Below, piece by piece: positions 56,226-64,000 of a stretch of 64,000 bases of DNA; position 1 is the stretch's first letter; each line of letters begins with the position of its first letter. Made by a program: the position numbers and the translations under genes. The stretch comes from Aspidapion aeneum (lineage: Eukaryota; Arthropoda; Insecta; Coleoptera; Brentidae). A model generated the notes under the pieces. The model was not told where the DNA came from. It did no database searches and saw nothing but the letters and a program-made list of their open reading frames with translations. The DNA is taken from assembly GCA_963576565.1 (NCBI GenBank), contig OY755044.1:41968735-42032734 (forward strand), read 5' to 3'.

Positions 56226-56228
56226 ATT

Positions 56229-56771
56229 TCGGACTTCCATTGTCTTTATTTATTTTAAAACACGACGTTTCGGTTAGTAAGTATCTCTAACCGTTATCAA
56301 GTGTAAACTAAACAATCTAGTCTCTAATCTACTACTTATACCACTTGGTGTGCAGTCAGGTGTGACGGCCCGCCCCCTTTTTTAATCCTAAGATGCCTGT
56401 TTTCCTTAAGGAGTGGTTTCCATATGTTTGGTATGTCCGTGCTTGGTTGACTGAAAACTTCTTTATTCTGCATTATATACGCAGCTTCAATAAACTTTCG
56501 TTTTCGCCAATGCGACTCCTTATGTAAAACTTTAGCTTCTGACCACTGAATCCTGTGATCATTTGACCATGCATGATCTGCTAAACCGGATTTTTCAATA
56601 TCCCCTTATTGGGTACTTTTTAGATGTTCATTTACTCTAACCTGAAGAGGGCGTTTCGTTTCACCTACATATAATTTACCACACTCACACGGGATTTGGT
56701 AAATACATTCCTTATTATTTGAGGGATTGTCTGGTTTTGTTTTAGTTACAAAACTTCTTATCGTATTTCCC
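56229..56771 (-). mobile_element. Inverted partial copy of the Penelope-like element
   Basis: This is the complement of the 3' part of the element at 57360-57890: the GIY-YIG region, the C-terminal PSTDIPNIWKPLLKENRHL segment and the GGTTAGAGATACTTACTAAC tail. It abuts the forward copy head to head at about 56771 in the phrase CGTATTTCCCG. A few small indels distinguish the arms, for example around 56340-56385. Penelope-like elements often carry such inverted partial copies at their 5' side. Confidence 0.85.
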
Positions 56772-57891
56772 GGAGTGGTTCGAGGGCCATGCGATCAACA
56801 CAGCAAGAGTCAAACCAAAACTATGGCTACGATACATGGATGACACATTTATTATATGGCCGGAAAATGATGACGAACTACAAAATTTTCTACACCATTT
56901 AAACGGTATTCGACCAACAATCAAGTGCACCATGGAAATTGAAAAAGATTCGGCCTTACCTTTTTTGGATGTTCTTGTCAAACGATTAGACAGAAACATT
57001 CAAACCACTGTATATAGGAAACCTACACACACGGGACAGTACCTAAATTTTAAGTCTAATCATTCTGTTGCAACAAAACAAGGAGTTATAAGAAGTTTGT
57101 ATTTAAGAGCCGTAAATATTTGTAGTAATAATAAAGAATTAACCACAGAAATTAACAACATTAAAAAGGACTTACAACAGAATGGTTATTCCGAGAAATT
57201 AATAAACTCAACGATATTTAAAATTAAAAACAAACTAAGTGTACCAAATTCTCAAAATAATAATCCGTTAGGTGTTATTAACATTCCATATGTTCAAGGG
57301 ATTTCAGAAAACATAAGACGAATAGCTAAACACTATAATATAAAAACAGTATTTTCTTCGGGAAATACGATAAGAAGTTTTGTAACTAAAACAAAACCAG
57401 ACAATCCCTCAAATAATAAGGAATGTATTTACCAAATCCCGTGTGAGTGTGGTAAATCATATGTAGGTGAAACGAAACGCCCTCTTCAGGTTAGAGTAAA
57501 TGAACATCTAAAAAGTACCCAATTAGGGGATATTGAAAAATCCGGTTCAGCAGATCATGCATGGTCAAATGATCACAGGATTCAGTGGTCAGAAGCTAAA
57601 GTTTTACATAAGGAGTCGCATTGGCGAAAACGAAAGTTTATTGAAGCTGCGTATATAATGCAGAATAAAAAAGTTTTCAGTCAACCAAGCACGGACATAC
57701 CAAACATATGGAAACCACTCCTTAAGGAAAACAGGCATCTTAGGATTAAAAAAAGGGGGCGGGGTAGTATAAGTAGTAGCCTAGAGACTAGATTGTTTAG
57801 TTTACACTTGATAACGGTTAGAGATACTTACTAACCGAAACGTCGTGTTTTAAAATAAATAAAGACAATGGAAGTCCGAAATTTTATTTCT
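56772..57891 (+). mobile_element. Penelope-like retroelement, 5'-truncated
   Basis: The forward copy begins inside the reverse transcriptase and keeps one open frame to 57834, followed by a short untranslated tail. With the inverted copy it forms the usual Penelope-like arrangement. The N-terminal half of the reverse transcriptase is missing, so the element cannot be autonomous. Confidence 0.85.
56774..57834 (+). pseudogene. Penelope-like RT (C-terminal part) fused to GIY-YIG endonuclease
   Basis: The frame is open upstream of the first Met (56836): EWFEGHAINTARVKPKLWLR leads into YMDDTFIIW, the catalytic RT motif. The thumb region follows (ALPFLDVLVKR, TVYRKPTHTGQYLNFKSNHS). After a linker comes the GIY-YIG module: CIYQIPCECGKSYVGETKR, then QVRVNEHLKS. 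C-x-C next to the core is typical of Penelope-like endonucleases. About 20 codons past Met are needed to reach any domain start, so Met56836 is not a true start. The fingers and palm N-terminus are absent. Confidence 0.88.
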
Positions 57892-58187
57892 AAGAAAAAA
57901 GTTGGATACTAATATAGTTATTCAATTATTCGATTTTGGATAGTAAGCCGCCAGTTAAAAAATTAGATAAAATTTTTTTGACCAAAAAGTTTGCATTAAT
58001 TTGCACACAATCTGGTATCATTGGTACTCATCAGTGCCTCATTAGTAACTTTTTAATTTTTTTGTTATTTAGCATAGGTATACAGGGTGTCAGACCACCT
58101 GTCCACCCCTTTAAAAGCCCAGGAGATGAATATTTTTATTGTTCTAAAAAAATAGGTTCTTTCGATTGGTCGTAGCTACCAATGCAT
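57892..58187. other. Spacer with an ACAGGGTGTCAGACCACC repeat end
   Basis: ACAGGGTGTCAGACCACCTG at 58082 resembles the ends of the foldback elements elsewhere. The 79-codon frame across it is unsupported. Confidence 0.35.
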
Positions 58188-59162
58188 GGTAACACAAGTA
58201 CGTTTTAAAAACGTTAATTTCGGACCTAGGGGAAGTTTAAAAAACGTTCGCCTAGGTCCCTGGAACATTTTTGTGAGTTTTTTTACGTTTTTAAAACGTC
58301 CACACAGAACGTTTTTCGGTCGTTTTTACGTTTACGTTTAATAAACGTTCCAGTGAAGTTCGAGGACGTACAATTAACGTTCCAGTGACATCTAAAAACG
58401 GTTTAGGGGACGTTTAAAAAACGCTTTAAGGGACGTTTTAAAAACTATCCAGAGACCCCATGAAGTCAAGGCCTCCGGCCCGCTTTTATGGGCCTTTAAG
58501 TATTGAGCACTTTGATACTCCACTCCAATTTGAGTACCGTAGAAAAATTTGAAATTAACTTTTTTCTGATCAGCCTATGCAGATAATGATTATGATGCTA
58601 GTGGGAGAAATGCGAGAGATAAAAGTATGTTTTAAAAACGTACTTATATAGGTACTTATAGGTTAGGGCCCCAAGGGGCCTAAAAAGTACGTTTTAAAAA
58701 CGTCCTGATTTGCGCGGGTTTAAAACTTTCTTTTTAGGACGTTTTAAAACGTACTTTTCTTAGGTAAGCAAATGTTGGGGCGCTGACCTTACGGAATGTC
58801 TTTAAATTACGTAACGCAAAAATTCAGGATTTTTGACCCCCCCTCTCCCCTCGTAACGCATTTTCAAGAAAAAACACATTAAAAAAACAATGAGTGTAAC
58901 GCAAGGACAATCCCCCCCTCCCCCCTAGAGCGTTACGTAATTTAAGGACAGGCCCTTAAAAGTACGTTTTAAAAACGTCGTTTTGTGAGTTTTTAAAACG
59001 GCCGTTTTATGTACTTTAAAGGTACGGGAATATTGGGGATCTGGTCCAAAATGGACGTTCTTTAATCGTCCTATTTTTAACGTTTTTAAAACGTACTTTT
59101 TAGGTATGGGGACGTTAGGACCTAAAAAGGACGTTCCTAGGCCGTCCGGTGTTACTAGGGTA
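58188..59162. mobile_element. ACGTTTTAAAACGT-rich element, about 0.97 kb
   Basis: It begins near GGTAACACAAGTACG and ends CGGTGTTACTAGGG, which gives inverted GTAACAC/GTGTTAC ends. The interior is full of palindromic ACGTTTTTAAAACGT variants and the block TTTTTAGGTATGGGGACGTT. A small MITE interrupts it at 58797-58950. No coding frame. Confidence 0.6.
58797..58950. mobile_element. 154-bp MITE with TTAAATTACGTAACGC ends
   Basis: The ends TGTCTTTAAATTACGTAACG and CGTTACGTAATTTAAGGACA are inverted with one mismatch. The interior holds two C-rich runs. It lies inside the ACGTTTT-rich element. No target duplication is certain. Confidence 0.7.
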
Positions 59163-59249
59163 TTTTCAAAATTTATCTAACCTAATCTGTGTTTTCAACT
59201 TTTGGTGCCGACAGGATGTGGCTTATTAGGCCTGTAGTCAGTTTTCCGA

Positions 59250-62200
59250 ATAGGGATGGGCGCAAATTAAACATATTTTAAATAATAGGTACCTATTTTT
59301 TGCGTACAATCCGAATCGGTTGCAAAATTATTAGACCAGGCAAATTACACTTTGAAAGAAAGAAAATTATTAACAGGACTTGAAGCATTGGAAATTGTAG
59401 AGCGGCGAAAAACGAAGTTAAAAAAAATAAATGCATGAGCAGGGGCGTTGCGGGTTAGGTTTGGGGGGGGGGGGGGGGTAAAAAGGGGCAGGGAACCGTA
59501 TTATTGCGATTTCCGGCGAAAGCTGACGTCGGAGAAAAAAGTGATACAGACAAGTCATAGGCCATGAAAATATATAAAACTTTTGTAAATGTCATTTTTT
59601 ACATAACCTCAAAATGTTTGAGAAAAATTAAAAAAACCGTATTTTTTTATATTTTTTGATTTTTATTTTTTATTTTTGCATAAATAATGTCAGTTTAACA
59701 AAACTTGGTAAGAGTAGAGCCCTTTGGGTGCTAAATGTCTACAATATATTACAAACAAAAAAAGTAAGAAATTTCTAAGATATTTGTTTTTTCCCTTTAA
59801 AATCACTTTATTTTTAAATAAAATTTCTCCTTCAGAAAATCATCGTATCCAGTTCTGCTGGTACTCAGTTTTTGGCACTGAGATGTACTTTTTGGCGAAT
59901 TAAAAAAGGATAATATGCGTCATTTAAAAACATGTCTAAAAATATAAAAAACTAAAAAAAAGATTTTCAAATATTTTTTTAAGTTATCGGAGTTATTTTA
60001 TAAGTTTTAAAACATTTTTTAAAACTGACTATATTACTTAATTCCACGCAAGATAAATGGCTATTATTATGGCTAAAAAAAATTAGGCTACTTGCCTTGC
60101 TTTTGGAAAATTATTGTAAATATACAGGGTGTCCCAGAACTAATGGTACATAGTTAAACTATAGATTCCCTGGGCCAAAATATTACGATTTACCCATACT
60201 TGCCTTAGTTCAAAAGTTCGTACTAACCCAGATACAGGGTGTTAAACTTTATTTTTTCAATTCGATTTTCTTTAATAACTTTTTTAATAATTAATATTTT
60301 TGCAAAAACCAGCGTGTAAGTTTTTTTAAAATTGGCAAGACGATTCAGTTGAAAAATTTGATGTACAATGTACAGGGTGTTCCTTAGACCACTACCATTG
60401 CATTAAAATCAGTGTATTTTTGTTGTGCCTCGGTGTATACCAGTTTTTATGTAAAATAATGGTTTTCCCATCCTTTTTATGTAAAAAAGTTATACTGTTT
60501 TAAAGTCGCTCAGAGCAACGGTTTTTGAGATTTTTGCTTTTAAAATTTTTATTGCATGTTACATAAAAAGGCTGGGAAAACCATTATTTTACGTAAAAAC
60601 TGGTATACACCGAGGCACAAAAAAAAAGTCACTGATTTTAATGCAATGCTAGTGGTCCAGGGAACACCCCACACTATACATCAAAATTTTCAACGGAATC
60701 GTCTTGCCAATTTCACAAAAACTTACACGCTGGTTATTTTTTGCAAAAATAATAATTAGTAAAAAAGTTATTAAAGAAAATCGAATTGAAAAATAAAGTT
60801 TAACACCCTGTGTCTCGGTTAGTACGAACTTTTGGACTAAGGTAAGTGTGGCTAAATCGTAATATTTTGACCCAGGAAATCTACAGTTTAACTATGTACC
60901 ATTAGTTCTGGTTCACCCTGTATACATTATGACAAAAATTTTATTTTATCTAATAATTTTTTTTTATCGCTCTGTATGCTATTCTGAATTTCTTTCCACA
61001 GCTGAGTTTTATCACCCCCAAAAAGTGCCGCCTAAAGCGAAGCACCCTGTCATCCCCTAAGCACCCTGTCATCCCCTAGTTAATCCAATTTCTATATGTA
61101 CAGGGTTTTCCCGTATATTTTTACACCATATCTAAAACGTTTATTTGAATAGATATCAAAATACTATAAATACAAAAGTTTTATAATTTTTTACAAATTT
61201 TAGGAATCTTACAGTCAGAATGTAATTTTTTTTTTCTAAATGTCAAAATTTGACAGGTTGATGGTTTTTTAAAAATTGAACACCCTATATATTATTTTAG
61301 ATTTTTATAGATCTTTTCTTCCTGATTTTAAAAATATATATGTTATGATTATTTCGTTTATTAGTTTTGGAGATATGTGTGTTTAAAAGTTTTAAAAATT
61401 AAATTGATACTCTTTAAAACATCAAAACCATGAAAAACACAATTCTCTTGTAGAATTTGAAGTGTTTTCGAGCCTGTTCAATTTCTACAAGAGAAAATAG
61501 AACAGATATTTGTCGATCTCAATAGAAATTCTGCGCACTCTATTAGCTATTTACAGAAAATTTATAAGAATTATTCAAAATTAAATAATAAAGGAGAATA
61601 TGTAGAAAATTATCAATGAAGTTTTAGATACTTATATTTTTCAAAAAAAAAATTGTATTATTTTTTGCTTTTACTGGCTTGCGGCGCAGAATCACCACAG
61701 ATGGAAAATATTAGTAAATTATGTACCTTACAAAAGCAACAGCTCACTTTTTCTGTCAATCCGATTGTCTTTTTCATGGCTGAAACTTAAATTTTTTAAA
61801 ACATTTAAACGCATAATATCTCCAAAACTAATAAACTAAATAATCTCAACATATATATTTTTGAAATCAGGAAGAAAAGATCTAATAAAATCTAAAATAA
61901 TATATATGTTCAATTTAAAAAAGACATCAAACTGTCAAATTTTGACATTTAGAAAAAAATTACGTTCTGACCCTAAGATTCTTAAACTTTGTAAAAAATT
62001 ATGAAACTTCTGTATTTATTATATTTTGATAACTATTCAAATAAACATTTAAGATATGGTGTAAAAATATACGGGAAAACCCTGCACATATATCAGCAGC
62101 TTAACTAGGGGGTGGCAGGGTGCTTTGCTTTAGGCGGCACTTTTTGGGGGCGATAAAACTCAGAAAGAAATTAAAAATAACATACAGAGCGATAAAAAAA

Positions 62201-63010
62201 ATTATTAGAAAAAATAAAAATTTTGTCATAATGTATGTATTTACATTAATTTTCCAAAAGCAAGGCAGGTAGCCCAATTTGTTTTAGCCATAATAATAGC
62301 CATTTTTCTTGCGTAAAATTAGGTGATATAGACAGTTTTAAAACTTATAAAATAACTACAGTAAATATTGCGACAATTTTTTTTTAGTTTTTCTTTTTTG
62401 GAAATTTTTTTAAATGACGCATATTTTTTTTATTTCGCCAAAAAGTATATCACAGTGCCAAAAACTGAGTACCAGCAGAACTGGATACGATGATTTTCTG
62501 AAGGAGAAATTTCATTTGAAAATAAAGTGTTTTTGAGCGAAAAAAACAAATATCTTTGAAACAACTTAATTTTTTTGTTTGTAAAATATTGTAGACATTT
62601 AGCACCCAAAGAGCTCTACTCTTACCAAGTTTTGTTAAACTGACATTATTTTTGCAAAAATAAAAAACAAAAAGTAAAAAAAATTACGGTTTTTAAAATT
62701 TTTCTCGAACATTTTGAGGTTATGTAGAAAATGTCAGTTACAAAAGATTTAGCCAATTTCATGGCCTATGACTTTTCTGTATATGACTTTTTTCTCCGAG
62801 GTCAACTTTCGCCGGAAATCGCAATAATACGATTCCCTGCCACTTTTTACCCCCCCCAAACCTAACCCGCAACGCCCCTGCTCACGCATTTATTTTTTTA
62901 ACTTCGTTTTTCGCCGCTCTACAATTTCCAATGCTCCAAGTCCTGTTAATACTTTTCTTTTTTTTTGCCTTAAAATATGGTAATTCCGCTGGCCTATATG
63001 TTCATCCCTA
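59250..63010. repeat. 3.7-kb imperfect palindrome (foldback)
   Basis: The left arm (about 59250-61437) and right arm (about 61773-63010) are reverse complements around a loop of about 340 bp. Anchors: GGGGCGTTGCGGGTTAGGTT (59453) with its complement near 62860, CTTGGTAAGAGTAGAGCCCT (59704) with the complement near 62610, and CATCGTATCCAGTTCTGCTG (59842) with the complement near 62475. The left arm is longer because it holds a 0.8-kb insertion. The loop has its own hairpin, TTCTCTTGTAGAA/TTTCTACAAGAGAA (about 61442/61481). No coding frame is supported. Confidence 0.85.
60123..60921. mobile_element. 0.8-kb palindromic element inserted in the left arm
   Basis: The ends ACAGGGTGTCCCAGAACTAA and TTAGTTCTGGTTCACCCTGT are inverted, and the arms pair to a loop at about 60485-60557. 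Internal ACAGGGTGTT motifs repeat at about 60235 and 60373. The right arm of the large palindrome (about 62220-62245) has the uninterrupted site. Confidence 0.85.
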
Positions 63011-64000
63011 ATCAAAAAACGGAATTTGGGACTGAATAGGTTACTACCGCTAGAATAACTTCTAAGATCAATAAAAAATCTATCGCCTAGGATTAAAAGG
63101 GGTATGCGGGTGGTAATATATAGAAATAGAAAACAAAAAGTTAATCTCCTATGAAATTACGCCTGTGAGCTAAGGTTGCTAAACTGTGCTATAAGTACTA
63201 TTTGGAACAATCGACTATCAGTATATTTTATTTTTTTGACAGGTAATATTGTTATTAAATTAAAAGAATAGGTGGAATTTTATAAGGTTTTGTCTTTCTA
63301 CAATATGTAATAATAAAAAGTTCGTTAATGAGTGCTACAATACGTAATTAAAAGAAACCACCCTGCTCATGCAAAAAGCGGTTTAAAAAACATGAGAGTA
63401 AAAAAAAACTGATATACACATGTAATAACCCTACATTCCTGACCAAATTTTTGATATTGTACCTATATTTTCCTATTTCCTGAGCTCTTAATAATTTATT
63501 TCTTTGCTTTCACAGTATAACTAATGCCTCGTTTTCATTATAGGAAATTCGCGAATGTCCAGTTCAAAATGAGGGGCAAAAGACATGGCTCAAGTCAATC
63601 TATCTCCCTCTGTTTACAGCACTTTTGTCTTACTGGGTGGTCTTAATTTTAAGCAAATTTACCATGAACAAAATTTTAATATTACAAGAAAATACGGTAC
63701 TAGTCTGGTATGTTTGGTACTGGTTAAAATCGACTCCAGCCCGTTCATAATTCACACTCTTTTATTAAGTTTCTATTGTTACCGCTGGCTCAAACGACTC
63801 GTGTACTTGGCAAATACACAATTATTTGGGTACATGGCAAGTATACGAGCTTTGCGCATTGCGATAGCAAGCAGGGCGCTCACACGACGTGTACAATTTA
63901 CAAGTACAGACCGAAGAAGTATTGTATTGGCAAGTGTACGAATAATCGTGAGCCCTTTGACTCGGCCCATTTTTACCGACCACAAATGAAAAACCAACGA
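63011..64000. other. Right edge of window, no gene recognised
   Basis: The 134-codon plus frame at 63585-63989 and the minus frame opposite it lack a domain. The DNA from about 63780 repeats GTACTTGGCAA-like phrases and shares GCTTTGCGCATTGC with position 183, so it is probably a repeat end. Confidence 0.35.

Noticed and set aside
63585..63989. 134-codon frame at the right edge as a gene
   Set aside because: No domain, no clear splice context, and its second half repeats GTACTTGGCAA-like phrases shared with other DNA.

Overview
The window is nuclear DNA of an animal, almost certainly an insect. Genes are sparse and split by GT-AG introns, and there are no operons. More than half of what can be recognised is transposon debris: LINEs, a Penelope-like element, hAT-, Harbinger- and piggyBac-like MITEs, foldback elements and hairpin-ended elements. 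The single-domain Kazal genes and repeats ending in TACAGGGTG fit an insect, possibly a beetle, but nothing here proves the order.

Three kinds of host gene can be supported. (1) A dispersed family of small secreted Kazal-type serine protease inhibitors. Five copies look intact: minus 7004-9832 (two exons), plus 29718-30119, minus 32544-32822, plus 42060-42676 (two exons) and plus 48820-49209. Two decayed copies lie at about 30240-30500 (plus) and 31250-31505 (minus). (2) MED16, a tail-module subunit of the Mediator complex, on the minus strand. Five exons between 27626 and 17958 encode 807 residues. Truncated, decayed copies of its last exon lie just downstream, at 15580-17905. (3) A two-exon Nudix hydrolase of the NUDT8 / CoA diphosphatase type, plus strand, 51880-55163.

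Layout. 0-7 kb: a minisatellite, a tandem duplication of about 0.9 kb, hairpin and foldback elements. 7-10 kb: Kazal gene 1, with a 2.5-kb intron full of repeats. 10-15.5 kb: inverted repeats, two hairpin-element copies and other foldbacks. 15.5-27.6 kb: MED16 relics and MED16; its 4.6-kb intron 2 holds a broken Penelope-like element, a LINE, a tRNA-like sequence and MITEs. 27.8-29.3 kb: a large palindrome. 29.7-33 kb: a Kazal sub-cluster. 33.5-35.4 kb: an RTE-like LINE relic. 37.1-41.4 kb: a full-length but dead Jockey-like LINE with a 14-bp target duplication. 42-49 kb: two more Kazal genes among repeats. 50.6-51.2 kb: one hAT-like MITE inside another. 51.9-55.2 kb: the Nudix gene, whose intron holds tandem Harbinger-like MITEs and a multiply nested element. 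56.2-57.9 kb: a Penelope-like element with an inverted partial copy. 58-63 kb: foldback elements, including a 3.7-kb palindrome with a second palindrome inserted into one arm.

The host genes do not form a pathway. The coherent theme is local birth and death of secreted protease inhibitors. MED16 and the Nudix enzyme are housekeeping bystanders whose introns collect transposons. Exon borders were inferred by eye from splice consensus and reading frame, without transcripts.
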